Positions 32,641 to 44,300 of a DNA stretch of 64,000 bases are shown piece by piece. The DNA lies in NCBI GenBank assembly GCA_029204225.1, contig CM055111.1, forward strand, positions 24,487,874 through 24,551,873, given 5' to 3'. Within the stretch, counting starts at the first letter, position 1. Every line of letters starts with the position of its first letter. This DNA is from Diphasiastrum complanatum. Taxonomy: Eukaryota > Streptophyta > Lycopodiopsida > Lycopodiales > Lycopodiaceae. The notes beneath the pieces were generated by a model. That model did not search any database, had not been told where the DNA came from, and saw only the letters and a list, made by a program, of their open reading frames with translations. The position numbers and the translations under genes are program-made.

Positions 32641-33449
32641 TACAGCTCTAGAAATGGACTTCTATGAAGAGAAAAGCACAATTTCATAGTGCAAAATCCT
32701 TGGCAGGAATTCTTGTAGAGTAAAGGATCTTCATCAAGAGTTAGCTGGTATTGGAGATGCTCTTAAGAACACTGAACTTGTTCAAGTAGTCCTAAATGGA
32801 CTTAGAGATGAGTATGACAATATTGTGTAGACTTATGCTATCAGGAAGGATCTTCAATCCTTGGAGACACTGCAAGGTGTTCTCATTGCTGAAGGAAGCA
32901 GGCAAGAGAACAAGATGTTGAGGATCAAAAGACTTTCATTGAAAGATGCTGGAGATGACAAAGCACTCTTCATCAGAGACAAGTCAAGAGGCAAGGGCAA
33001 AGGACAACAACACTTTAAGAAGGGCAAAGCAGGAAGGTGGTGAGGATCAGTTCTCACAAGCTGCAAGAAGAAGCTATCAAAGATCAAGTGTTTTTTCTGT
33101 GGCAAGAAAGGACACTATGCATCAAACTGTTTCAAGAAGAAGAACTAATCTAAACAAGCTAACCTTACTAATGAGGATGAGTGTGAGGGTGTTGAAAGTG
33201 AAAGAGATGATTCTTTAGTGATGTCTACTTTTTCATCTTTTTCTTTGAGAATGAAGAAGTTTGGTGGATAGATAGTGGGGCTAGTTCCCATATGTCTAGT
33301 TCTAGAAACTCTTTCACTAGTCTCATGCCATATCTAGGTGCAAAAAGATCAATCTATACTGCTAATGATGTAGAGTGTAGAATTGAAGGAATAGGTAGTA
33401 TTCGATTGCATGCATCATCATAGAATCTTTCTGCTTGCATGATGTACAT
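32641..33449 (+). pseudogene. Copia gag end and protease fragment
   Basis: The plus strand gives LHQELAGIGDALKNTELVQV, a stop near 32,828, TYAIRKDLQSLETLQGVLIA, a Lys/Gly-rich linker, and the knuckle CFFCGKKGHYASNC with a stop after KKKN. Protease follows, shifted: the codons for WWIDSGASSHMSSSRNSFTS are present but frameshifted near 33,250. The family matches the minus-strand copy at 48,075-49,290. It is interrupted at HDVLYI by the LTR starting at 33,450. Confidence 0.85.
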
Positions 33450-34295
33450 TGACGTCACACCCTCCTTCACGCTCATGCAGCTGTGCTAACAAACTGGACG
33501 ATGACTACAGCCATCCACGATCTCCTACAGACAACACATCCACCCTGTACTTTCTTCATGTGCACACCTGTAACATTATGTATATATTGAATACCATTTG
33601 TGCATTCATCAATAGTGAAGAAGTCAGTAAGCGAGAGAGAACGAAGAAAAGAAGCTTCTCAGAGATAGACAAAAAGTAGATGCTCTGTGCATTGATTCTT
33701 TAATTTGTCAGCAATAAGGTTTCATCCCTTGGTATAGTTTGAATAAGCTTCATAGGGCACGCGGTTTCGTCCACTATTGTCTTGTGCTCTACCACATTAT
33801 TGACATGTATACCTGATATACTTAATCTGATATAGTTCTTTGTTCTGCATTCAGATTTGTGTTAATATTGCTATGCTTATTATTCATTCTGTCTGATCTT
33901 TCTAGTTGCTCCTTCTGGTAATAGACGACTAACATTTAGTCGTGTCTTTCGCGAATGTTTCACGACTCATTATCTGTCGAGCATTGTCTAGCTCTTCGTG
34001 AATCATTCGCGACACATAATTTGTCTAGCTATTCACGACAAATTATTCTTCTGACGCTTCATTCATTAATGTTTGGCTACGTAATCAAGAACGACCGTGA
34101 TTTTCATCACTAACGTTCTGTTCGTTCTGATAGGCATAATTATGCTTTCGGAGAGAGTCGCATAGCTCGTTCCATTGTGCACGAACAATTTTTGTTTGAG
34201 TTCATTTCTTGTTCGTGTTCGTCTTATCCCTCTGAGCTAATTTTTTTTTTTTACGACACCTTTCTCAACTCTCGCTACTCTCCCTCTCTCCAACA
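33450..34295 (+). mobile_element. Copia 5' LTR, 846 bp, inserted in copia protease
   Basis: The LTR begins TGACGTCACACCC and ends ctccAACA immediately before an iMet primer site. The left junction is fixed by comparison with the uninterrupted copy near 48,860, where catgatgtac continues into ttatatacc. The first eight bases are TGACGTCA, a bZIP-type palindrome. The interior at 33,925-34,050 is rich in ttcgcga and cacgac words, and a T11-12 run lies at about 34,241. Its composition differs from every other LTR here. Confidence 0.82.
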
Positions 34296-34500
34296 TGGTA
34301 TCAGAGCTATTTTCATAGCTTGATAAGCTTCCACAGTACAAGACTCTACTAGCCGATAGAGTAATTGTTTTCTTGTTCTGTATTTCAGCATCAGATTTTC
34401 ATACTTAAGTCACTAATAGTTTCTCCTATTACTTAGACGAATTCCTCCACATGGATTCCCAAGGGAAAGCCAGTCCTATCATGGACAAGTTTGATGGCCT
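34296..34500 (+). pseudogene. Primer site, leader and gag start of a copia element
   Basis: TGGTATCAGAGC at 34,296-34,307 is a perfect iMet primer site. After a 140-bp leader the ATG at 34,451 starts MDSQGKASPIMDKFDG, a start wording seen in another branch of plant copia gags. The frame ends after about 16 residues at a junction with minus-strand gypsy sequence, so nearly all of the element is missing. Confidence 0.82.
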
Positions 34501-35431
34501 AGGCTTCATAGATTAAGAATTCGGGATAAATGATCTACGAGAAAATGTTGAACATCCATTCGAACAATTCGAAACTCAAATTTGCATAACGACAAGATCC
34601 ATCGAGTAATGCGACCAGTTGTGCAAGTTTTGTTGATAAGATAGAGAAGTGCTTGATGATCAGTGAAGAATGCAAAAACTTTTCCCAAGAGATAATGGCA
34701 AAACTTTTGGACCACATACACCATTGCTAAAGCTTCATGCTCAATAGTGGTGTAATTGACTTCAGCAAGAAATTGTAATTCTTCTTTTATTTTGGCCTTG
34801 TAGATCAGATTGCATCGATAGGGATGGCTAGCAGTGGGTGCCACTCCCGGTTAAGTGGAATACGATGCATAACTACTTTAAGTGAAAGTCCTTTCATGTC
34901 TTTACAGGACCAACCAAAGACATGTCAATATTTGTGCAGAAGTTTCTCGAGCTATCTTTGTTGCTCACGATTGAGGTGAGCCCCAATGTGAACAATGCAT
35001 TCGTTATTCTCATTGGGCTCACTCAAGGATAGAGTGGTGGTGCATGTAGGGCCTCCATAAGGGGATTTACCATTCGGCTCACATTGATCTTGTGGTAATT
35101 GAATAGTCACATCCTCGATCATATAATCCTTAAAATATGTAGGCACATCATGTGCGAGTGGTGATTTGAGGGGAGCCTTGTCTTTCAACTTTATGGATGG
35201 ATTTGGGAGGTTCTGGGATTGGCGTATGAGCTAAGGTGATTTCAAGAACATCCTGAGCAGTTGTAAGATCTCCAAGAGGTTGGATTAGAAGCGGTTTCTT
35301 CATCTTCTCCTTCATGGTATTGCCACGAGGTTGTGGCTTCAGAGGATGTGAGGTGTGCAGATGAGGAATTGGTGGCATGTCATGGAGGATTTCATCGTCG
35401 ATTTGAAATTTTTTTTTCTCCTCACATAGGT
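34501..35431 (-). pseudogene. Gypsy spacer, RT start and RNase H, internally deleted
   Basis: From the right, the minus strand carries a Pro/Lys-rich spacer (PPIPHLHTSHPLKPQPRGNT), YFKDYMIEDVTIQLPQ, IVHIGAHLNREQQR, a damaged RT start (HVFGWSCKDMKGLSLKVVMH), and then jumps directly to RNase H: LAEVNYTTIEHEALAMVYVV, FAFFTDHQALLYLINKTCTT and DHLSRILNL. The RT palm is deleted near 34,835. The gene order matches the gypsy element at 14-20 kb, but the sequence is diverged. Confidence 0.85.
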
Positions 35432-35990
35432 TGTGAAATAATTCAAAATCATTGATGATCCAAATCTACTAAGGATCTTTGGTTACAAAACAAGCTACTC
35501 CACCAATCTTGCCAATGTAGAAAAATCAGCATCTACACACAAAATAGAATGCTAACTCTAGTAGAACTTGATCAAACATGAATTGAAACATAAATAGAAG
35601 CTATTGTCCATACAACAATAGTACCCTACTGTATCACACGTGTGAACCTGAAAATAGCAAATATTTATCATTCTACACATAGAATTGCAAGATATCACAA
35701 GTATAGTGCACCAATGGATAGTAGAACCCAAGAGAATCATGTATAAGCATGAAATGAGATAGAGAAGAGAGAAGATCTACTTCTCCATGAGTTACATCCG
35801 TTTATAATAAGTCCAAACCCTATTTGGCCACTTGGCTTTCCCTCCAAAATGTAAACCCTACTAACTTTGGGTGGGGTCTAGAGACAATGTACCCAACATT
35901 TAAATTTGAATCTACTCAAACTTGACTTCTATATTTCCCACACTTTCAAAAAGTGTTTATTCAAATGAAGTTTAGACTAATTATTGTAAA
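35432..35990 (-). mobile_element. Copia LTR fragment, inverted relative of the 39.6-40.6 kb LTR
   Basis: Read in reverse it follows the right half of the LTR at 39,634-40,550: tttggttacaaaac, cagcatctacacacaaaatagaatgc, gatatcacaagtatagtgcacca, and caaaccctatttgg words are shared. It holds ATCACACGTGTGAA at 35,633-35,646. It stops near 35,990 without the other half. Confidence 0.78.
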
Positions 35991-36300
35991 ATTGATCAGG
36001 AGCTTCGAGGTTTAGATGCCACTCTTTGGCGGTTCCATAGAGCACCGTAGAGAATAGTCTGATTTTTCTGTTTCAAAGGTGTCTCCATAGAAGCGACATG
36101 CATTATCAAAGTCTTGAAAAAATCTGACTGGGTCAGATTCTCCATTGTACTTTGGTGATCAATATGTGGAAAGGCATTATGAACTGGGATTGGAAGAATC
36201 AGCAAAATCTTGTGACATGATGCAGGATGAGGAGTAGAATAATAGTATTGTTTATCTATACAGTATTGTACTTGGCCACAAAAGGTCAAAAAAGACTATT
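35991..36300 (-). pseudogene. Gypsy gag N-terminal fragment
   Basis: In two alternating minus-strand frames the sequence gives QYNGESDPVRFFQDFDNACR, FYGDTFETEKSDYSL and LFSTVLYGTAKEWHLNLE. These match the layout of the gag at 55.2 kb (STDPIRFLQIYGQACKIYGE, LPMSLTRAALDWFF). A frameshift separates the two parts. Confidence 0.72.
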
Positions 36301-36763
36301 TTCTTGCAAAATAGAAAATTTGGGCAAGAAACTATAGTTTTTTGGAATAACACAATTCGCAGGAAGGAGTGGAACTCGTAGATAGAGTAATGAATCAGAA
36401 TGTAGTACTCGAAAATTCTAATAGGAAATTTTCACTATTAAAATATTGGTTTTTTGTATTTTTTTGAGATTTTTGTAAGTGGGATTTGTAGAGGGTGTAG
36501 AGGAATGTTTCAGACTGTGGGCGATTTTGTGGTATAGTTGGCAAATTTTGAAACTGAAGTTTTGCTGATAAACAAGGTCAATATAGTGAAAAAAGAATTT
36601 TTTGTCAGAAAGCAGGGTAAATCTTTGAGATAGAATTCATAAAGCTACCAGAGGACTGTTCTTGCATAGATCTAGCTCAGTAGAACCAACAAATTTTAAT
36701 ACAAAGATATGGTTAAAAAACAGATGGTTTTGACCATAAGACAGGCTGGTTTCTAGAAATCTG
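36301..36763. other. Unassigned AT-rich spacer
   Basis: No ORF, LTR end or repeat recognised. It may be leader of the gypsy fragment to its left. Confidence 0.3.
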
Positions 36764-37328
36764 TGTGAAAAATGGTAAAATATATCTTCCTATGTTGACT
36801 TTGGGGGCTATGCTCACCTTATTTCTTGTAAATATTTTAGTGTACATAAAGGTATGTGAATTGAGCACATAACCTTCTAGAATAGGTCGAGTTTGAGTTA
36901 GATAGATCTACATTTGTTGTCATGCAAAAGATTAAATGACATGGAATGTTAGTTAGAGTGCATGCAATGTTAGTTAGAGTGCATGCATGCAACATGCAGT
37001 CATTGCAAACATCATGCAAATCAGTTTACATGGTCTACACATGTCTAGGTAGTTTTGAGAGCTGACATGCAATCCATGCAATATCCATCCATGCAGTTTT
37101 ACATGGGATCTATGATATTAGATATTAGAGTTAAGTAAAAGATGTGAACATTACATGCAAATCCATTGTAGGAACTCGAGTCTCATTGATGTAGGGAAGT
37201 TTTGGCTTGTTGCTCTTGCCTTGGATATTTCAAGTAATCTGTTCTTTGATCATTCTTATGCAATCACAACACCTCATAAAGATCTTGTAGGGTGTGTGGT
37301 GAAGTTCACACGAGCTAAAAACTTCACA
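36764..37328 (+). mobile_element. Copia 5' LTR, 565 bp
   Basis: The start TGTGAAAAATGGTAAAA is repeated at 39,019, where the 3' LTR begins, which fixes it. The end ...cttCACA lies directly before a primer site. It includes a short direct repeat, catgcaatgttagttagagtg, around 36,945-36,985. Confidence 0.88.
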
Positions 37329-38101
37329 TGGTATCAAAGCATTGTGCTTTGTAGAGGTGAGGGTCCATACATCAAATCTTAAGTGCTTTTGCTTGCAGGA
37401 ACTCGGATTTGGGAGAGGGATCTGAACTCGTTGGCAATTCAACCATTTGTGGATCATAAGTGGATCAAATCAAGCCTGATTTGCTTCAGCTAAGCCCTAT
37501 ATAGACAAAGAGCTCACACGTATGTTTATCCCTCTTTGTTTGAGTGCTACTTCTCAAGGAATGGTCCAAATTTAATGTTCTATTGCTTGTTGGATAGGTA
37601 TTGAAGAGTAGATTGTGTTGCCCAAGTTTCTAAATCAATTTTATTTGTTTTTAGAAAAGTTTCAAGCAATCAAAAAGATAGGGAGAGTACTCATCTCGTG
37701 TGATATGCCAAAGTGAGCACAAAGCAGTACTTTTCATCAACATTCTCAATTTTTCATTATCAATCAAGTAAAATTGGATAAAGTAAAGTTTTGTGAGGTC
37801 TTAGACACTTCATTTCACACAAAGTCTTGGGTTTGAGTTGAAAGTAAGTTCCTAGAGAGTTTTTCAGTTCTTTGAAACTCGTGGGAGAGATAGACTTCAT
37901 ACTTGCATGTGCTTCATCATTTGATAGAAGCTAGATCCAAATTCAAGATAGATTGATTTTTCTATTGTGATTTTGATCTCACATATTTTGTTGCTAGATG
38001 TCATAGGTTGGATCAACATTATAAGTGTTAGATCCTAGGTTGAGATAGAAAGCACCATATTCAATTCCATCTTTGTCATTACTAGAATTTCTCAAAGAGA
38101 A
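37329..38101 (+). other. Primer site (tggtatcaaagc) and copia leader
   Basis: Positions 37,329-37,340 are the iMet primer with one change (CAAAGC for CAGAGC). About 760 bp of untranslated leader follow. No leader ORF is supported. Confidence 0.82.
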
Positions 38102-38664
38102 TATGTCTTCAACTGGTTCACATTTTTTGTAGCATAGTGAGCGATTAACATCTTCTCATTATGCAATGTGGAAGATAAGAATGGAATCTTTATTGATTCT
38201 ACAAGATGTAATGGACATTGTGAGTGGATCTGAAGAAGAATTTGCAGCTCCTAATGAAGCTACAACATTCAAGAAGAGAACTATAATTGCTCTTCATTTC
38301 ATAAAAATGAATGTCACAAATGAAATGTTAAGAGATATCAGTACTTGCATTACTACCAAAGAGGCTTGGGACACTCTTAAAACAATCTATGAAATTAGAA
38401 ATACTTCAAGATTGCTTACACTTAGAAATCCAATATTTCTAAGTTATAGATCTTCATCAAGAGTTAGCTGGTATTGGAGATGCTCTAAAGAACACTGAGC
38501 TTGTTCAAGTAGTCCTTAATGGACTAAGAGATGAGTATGACAATATTGTATAGACTTATGATGTCAGAAAGGAGCTTCCATCCTTGGAGACTCTTCAAGG
38601 AGTTCTCATTGCAGAAGAAAGCAAGCAAGAGATCAAGATGCTGAGGATCAACAAACTTTCATTG
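38102..38664 (+). pseudogene. Copia gag fragment
   Basis: The ATG at 38,102 starts MSSTGSHFL and meets a stop ten codons in. The UBN2-type domain continues with HYAMWKIRMESLLILQDVMD, ALHFIKMNVTNEMLRDISTC and KEAWDTLKTIYEIRNTSRLL. A deletion near 38,440 removes the segment between TLRNPI and the VKDLHQELAGIGDA part, and stops follow. It ends near 38,664, where RNase H sequence is joined directly. Confidence 0.85.
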
Positions 38665-39061
38665 AAGGATTGCTCTTACAACCACCACAAAGGAAGTTTT
38701 ATGGATCAAGAGGCTACTCATGGAACTAAAGTGTTATGGAGATGAAGACCTATCTATTATAATAATGATTACATCTCGGCTCAGGCTCGTTTAAAAAATC
38801 ATGTATTCCATGCAAGGAGCAAATACATCGAGGTAGAACATCACTTTGTAAGAGAGAAAGTAATTGGGAAAGAGATCTTATTGGAGCATGTTGAATCTTC
38901 AAATTGTGTTGCAGATCTTCTCACCAAGCCATTGCTCAAGAATGTATTTTTCATGATGAGATCAAATCTTGGCTTAATCGCAAAGTCTATGGTAAATAGG
39001 TAGATATATTTTGAGGAGTGTGAAAAATGGTAAAACATACCTTCCTATGTTGACTTTGGTT
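38665..39061 (+). pseudogene. Copia RNase H end, PPT and truncated 3' LTR
   Basis: The plus strand gives ALTTTTKEVLWIKRLLMELK, a frameshifted IND*ISAQARLKNHVFHARS, KYIEVEHHFVREKVIGKEIL, VADLLTKPLLKNVFFMMRSN and a stop at MVNR*. The tract attttgaggag at 39,008-39,018 is the PPT, and the LTR starts TGTGAAAAATGG at 39,019 but matches the 5' LTR only to about 39,061. Protease, integrase and RT are deleted between 38,664 and 38,665. Confidence 0.87.
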
Positions 39062-39633
39062 CGGGTCGTAGTATAGTGGTAGACCGGTCGTCCACTTCCT
39101 AAAATCTACATGAAAGCCTACGGCCAAAATGAAAAGCATAAACAAAAGAGAAGAGAAAGGAGAGCATCAAGGCTTACCAACTGGTGCTCAGGACTAAACT
39201 TAATCTAATGCTTGGCTAAGGCTTTCCCAACTAGCCAAGAACCACTAAATAAACTAAGCTTTCTAAGGCTTACCCAACTAGCAATGTGCTTAAACTAAAA
39301 TAGTCTTGCTAAGGCTTCCCAACTAGAAAACCATTAAACTAATTTTAACTCCGAAAAGAAAATGGAAATGAGAATTGTGGCTAACTAAGCAATGAGCAAT
39401 AAAAGCATGCCACAAATAGATCCTATGAAAAGAGGCAAGAGGAGACGCGAGCACCTTCCCTCAAGTTATGCACCTTCCAAACGTGGACGTACAATACATA
39501 TGCCACAAAGTTTTCTTTCTTTTTGTATTTTTCATTGTGATGCTAACAAGTATTTAAGAATTACCTTAGGCTTTGGCTTTGTTGTTTGCATCATGTTGGT
39601 TTCTATCTTTTGAGAATCTAAAAAGATGAAAAA
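39062..39633. repeat. Spacer with four degenerate ctaaggctt...cccaactag repeats
   Basis: The phrase ctaaggcttNcccaactag, in variant forms, recurs near 39,215, 39,263, 39,315 and, less well, 39,172, at intervals of about 45-50 bp. The left end begins ttcgggtcgtagtatagtgg, which has a tRNA A-box-like word but no cloverleaf. A 73-codon frame at 39,392-39,613 has no recognised similarity. Confidence 0.45.
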
Positions 39634-40550
39634 CGTTGAAATTGTCACTTCCAACTTGTCATATTTGATCAATCATGATATCTATGTTCATGATAGGATC
39701 TCACACATGTGGATCATGTTCCCACATGTGAAAGGATGTACAAAGTGTACTTGATAATAGTTAGATTCATTTTGGTTCAATCTACACAAGTGTGAACTTG
39801 ATTTGTGGCTAGAATCTAAAAAAAAGCCACTTTGATTTTCATGTAATTAGCTTGCACTTCCATGTGAATGAGTAAATGCTCCCACATGTCAAGTTGTTGT
39901 TCCTAGCTTTTTGTGAGAGATTGATCAATATTGAGTCAAATGCTGCATTTGTTTATTTGGAAATTGAGGCCAATCTCATATTAGACTTAGTCATTTACTT
40001 TTTATAGTCATATCAGTCTAAATGGATTTGAAATGACTCATTTTAGAGTTGGAGGAAAAGCTAGAAAGTCGAGTTACTAGTAGATTCAAATTTGAATAAG
40101 GTTCATGGAACCTAGTCACTCTATGTTAGGGTTTTATCATTTTGGAGGGAAACCAAACTTTTGAATATTCATGGATGTATTATATATAGCTGTACACACG
40201 TGAAAGAAGGCAGATCTTCTACCTTTCCTCATTCATGCTTATACATGGTTCTCTTGGATTCTACAATTTAATGGTGCACTCTACTTGTGATATCTTGCAA
40301 TTTTATTTATAGAATGATTTGTTATTGCTATTTTCGGATCCACACGTGTGAAATATAGTAGGGTACTGTTGATGTACAGAAAATAGACTCTATGTTTTGA
40401 TTCATGTTTGATCAAGTTCTATTAGAGTTAGCATTCTATTTTGTGTGTAGATGCTGATTTTTCTACATTGGCAAGATTGGTGAATTGTTTGTTTTTGTAA
40501 CCAAAGATGTTTAGATGATTTGGATCTAAATTGATCCCAAATCTTTCACA
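39634..40550 (+). mobile_element. 5' LTR of an old plus-strand copia element, about 917 bp
   Basis: The end ttTCACA lies directly before a primer site. The start is placed at cgttgaaattgtcac by alignment with TGTTGAAAATTATCAC of the LTR at 24,260. It contains ACACATGTGG at 39,708, CCACACGTGTGAA at 40,340-40,353 and a tattatatata word at 40,181. The element it heads continues on both sides of the young insertion at 40,648-47,078. Confidence 0.75.
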
Positions 40551-40647
40551 TGGTATTAGAGCTTGTGTTTCAGTTTGTGAAGGAGGCATTCACATCCATC
40601 AATGATTTGGAGAAGATATCAATGCAAGAGCATGCTAGCTAGGATTC
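40551..40647 (+). other. Primer site (tggtattagagc) and start of interrupted leader
   Basis: Positions 40,551-40,562 match the iMet primer except for one C-to-T change. The leader is split at 40,647 by the young copia element and resumes at 47,084. Confidence 0.82.
40643..40647. other. Target site duplication, left copy (GATTC)
   Basis: GATTC directly precedes the left LTR. The identical GATTC is at 47,079-47,083. A 5-bp duplication is standard for Ty1/copia integrase. Confidence 0.95.
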
Positions 40648-41302
40648 TGTGAAAAATACAGATCCTAAGTGGATCTAAACTCCAAGATCATTGGCTTGAA
40701 TGCTTGCACTCCAAACTACATAAGCTAGGAATTGGCAACACATTCTATGCTACCTAGAATGCAAAGAACTTGATCAAAAAGCATTTATCACAAATGGAAA
40801 CCTCCATAAACATCAAGTGCGGCCCAAAATAGCATTATACAGTCCATAATACATCAGCCTACCACTTTTGGAAAGCACCTAAGATCATACACAATAGCTT
40901 GAAGACAATACACACAACAATGCTCTCAATGGAGGAAGAAACAATGACAATGATCTATTGATCTCAATGAAGCATACAAAAGGTTTCTCCAACCTGTTCT
41001 CCACGACTTCCCTACTATTTATGGATGAGGAAGATGACTCTCTCTCCTCTCTCTAGAAGGTACTTGACCCTAGATATTCCCTATATAGGAAAAATAGCTA
41101 AAAATGGCTTATATGACCAAAATACATCAAAATGGTCTCATTTTGAAGGGTATGAAGTTTGACACTTCATCATACTGAAAAAATACAGTAAATAAAAACA
41201 TTGTGGCCTGGTTCACACGTGTGAAACTCCAGAACCAAAACTATTTACAATTTTAGCCAATTTAGGCCTCAAACTAGCTAGGAAATGTTGACAATTTTCA
41301 CA
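40648..41302 (-). repeat. 3' LTR of the complete element
   Basis: 655 bp, TG...CA, bounded by GATTC on the left and the PPT on the right. It contains the perfect palindrome TTCACACGTGTGAA at 41,212-41,225 and, on the minus strand, a TATA-like word in the cctatatagg segment at 41,088-41,097, a plausible RNA polymerase II promoter. Confidence 0.96.
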
Positions 41303-44300
41303 CTCCCTCTTCAACATTGGATGCTAGTTTCAACATAGTCTTTGAGCACATTCCAAGATTAGATCTATGCATTAAATATAGGTCCTTTCCCAATGGTTTG
41401 GTGAAAATATCAGCCACACACTCCTTTGAAGAGACATGTTGAAGCTCCACCTCTTTGGCAATGACTTGATCTCTCACAAAATGGTGAGCAATCTCAATGT
41501 GCTTGCTCCTTGCATGAAAAACAGGATTGCTTGCCAAGCTTTGGGCTGAAAGGTTATCACAAAGTATGATTGGAGTCTTCTCTGGTTCCAGCAAGTGAAG
41601 ATCCAATAACATCCTCTTGATCCAAAGAATCTCCTTGGTGCATGTTGTTAATGCCTTGTACTCGGCTTCGGTGGAAGATAGAGAGATAGTTGGTTGCTTC
41701 TTTGATAGCCATGAGACCACTCCATCTCCAAGATAGATTGCAAAGGCACTTGTTGACTTCCTATCCATTTGATCACCTGCAAAATCTGAATCTGAAAATC
41801 CACAAAGGTTAGGTGTAGTACCTCCATACAAGATGCCAAAATCTCTAGATCCCGAGATGTATCTAAGTACTCTCTTTCCTAGCTTCCAATGAGCCTCACT
41901 AGGATCTTGCATAAATTGACTTAGTTTACCAACCACAAAGCTTAGATCAGGTCTTGTGATGGTTAACCATATAAGAGATCCTATTAGCTTTCTATAGAGA
42001 GTAATGTCCTTGAAGGATCTTTCATTACTTCTTGTAGTTAGCTTTACATTTGATTCCATAGGAGTAGAAACAACTTTACAATCTTCCATATGAAACCTTT
42101 TTAGAATAGAGTTAACATACTTTTCTTGACATATGAATGTAGATTTAGAAGTTCTAATAATCTCTATTCCTAAGATATAATGAAGTTTACCAAGATCTTG
42201 AATTTCAAACTCTCTTTTGAGTGCCATCTTGATTTCATCTATATCTAGATTGTTACCACCACTTAAGATAATGTCATCAACATAGATCAAAAGTAAAGTG
42301 ATATCATTTTCATTCAATCTAAAGTAGAGAGAATGATCATACTCACTCATAACAAAGTTTTGAGAAAGTAAGAAGGAATTGAGCTTAGCATACCAACTCC
42401 TTGGTGCTTGCTTTAGCCCATACAAACTCTTTTGGAGATAGCACACATGATTAGGCTCATCATGTGAAACATAGCCCTCGGGTTGCTCCATGTAAATATC
42501 TTCTTCAAGATCACCATTCAAGAAGGCATTAGTAACATCCATTTGCCACATATCCCAATCATAAAGAGTTGCAAGAGAGATTAGGATTTGAATAGTTACC
42601 ATCTTTGCCACGGGTGCAAAGGTCTCATCATAGTCAATACCATATTCTTGAGCATACCCCTTTGCCACCAACCTTGCCTTGTACTTGTTGATTGATCCAT
42701 CTTGATTTGTCTTGATCTTGAAGATCCACTTACAACCAATTGCCTTCTTGTCCTTTGGAAGCTTTACCAACCTCCATGTGTTGCTTTTGATGAGTGCTTG
42801 ATGCTCATGATCCATGGCTTGGATCCATTCCTTCTTTTGAATTGCTTCACCTACACAAGTTGGTTCATCAAAAGAGGTAAGAAAAGCAAAGTTAGAGTTG
42901 TCCACCACTTGCTTTCCTTTTTCATCATAGGTTAGCCTTGATGGCTTAGCCCTTTGCCTTTGAGTCTTCCTTGAAGTTTGCTTTGGAGTGGCATCTCCAT
43001 CTTCATCCAAGACATCTTGCACATCATGATGATTAGTAGGCACATCAACATCAACATCAACAACATTGGAAACATTATCTTCATGAAAGATGACATCCCT
43101 ACTTATGACAACTTTCTTTGTAGAAGGAATGTACACTTTGTAAGCCTTGCTTACTTCACTATAGCCAACAAACACACCCTTCTTTGATGAAGGATCTTCT
43201 TTAGTTCTATCATCAAGTGTGATATTGACAAAACATGTACATCCAAAGATCCTACAATGCTTGACACTCGGCCTTCTACCATAAAGAACCTCATGAGGAG
43301 TTTTACCATCCAAGGAAGCACTTGTCCATCTACTACATAGATAGTTAGCACATGCTAAAGCTTCCCCCCAAAAAGACTTAGCAAGATTAGCATGTAGTCT
43401 CATTGCCTTGGCACATTCACAAAGGGTTCTATTCTTCCTCTCGGCCACTCCATTCTGTTGTGGAGTCCTAGGACTAGACATCTCCCTCTTAATCCCATGT
43501 GCTATACAAAAGTCTTTGAACCTATTTGAGGTGTATTCCCCTCCATTATCAGATCTTAAGCATTTGATCTTTGTATTGAATTGGTTTTCCATTTCATTCT
43601 TGAACTTGACAAATGCAGCAAACACTTCATCCTTACTTTTAAGAAGATAGATCCAAGTATACCTACTAAAGTCATCAATGAAAGTTGCATACATCTTTGC
43701 CCCACAATTGCTAGTTGTACTAGAAGAATGAATATCAGAATGCACAAGTTGAAAAGCTTCTTTAGATCTAGAAGTAGATCTAGAATAAGCAAGTCTATGA
43801 GATTTGGACAAGGCACAATGTTCACAAACACTATTGTTTGCAACAAGACTTTTAGGGAGACCAAGAACAAGCTCTTTCTTTGCCATTACCTCCAAAGATT
43901 TGAAGTTGGGATGGCCCAACCTCTTGTGCCAAACTTCTTGGTTTGTCAATTGCTCCCTAGCCATACATCCTTCATGATTAGAGATCACACATGCATCAAG
44001 CTTGAAAAGTTTACCATGCCTCCTACCTTGAGCAATCAAGGATCCACATTTACTTATCAAACATGCATCTCCAATGAACTCCACATCAAGTCCTTTGTCA
44101 ATCATTTGACTTACACTAAGCAAATTCTTAGTGATTGAAGGAATGTACAAAACGTTTTCAAGATTTGCTTTCCTATTTGTTGAAAGGGAAATAGGAATAG
44201 TGCCTATGCCTTTGATGTCACATTGACCATCATTTGCAGTGTAGATGATGTTACCTTCTCCCTCATAAGACAATAAGGATGTAAAGTATTCCTTATGTCT

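Noticed and set aside
39062-39110. tRNA-like or SINE head (gtagtatagtggtag)
   Set aside because: An A-box-like word is present, but a B-box word (ggttcgggtc) lies upstream instead of downstream and no cloverleaf, anticodon stem or poly-A tail follows.
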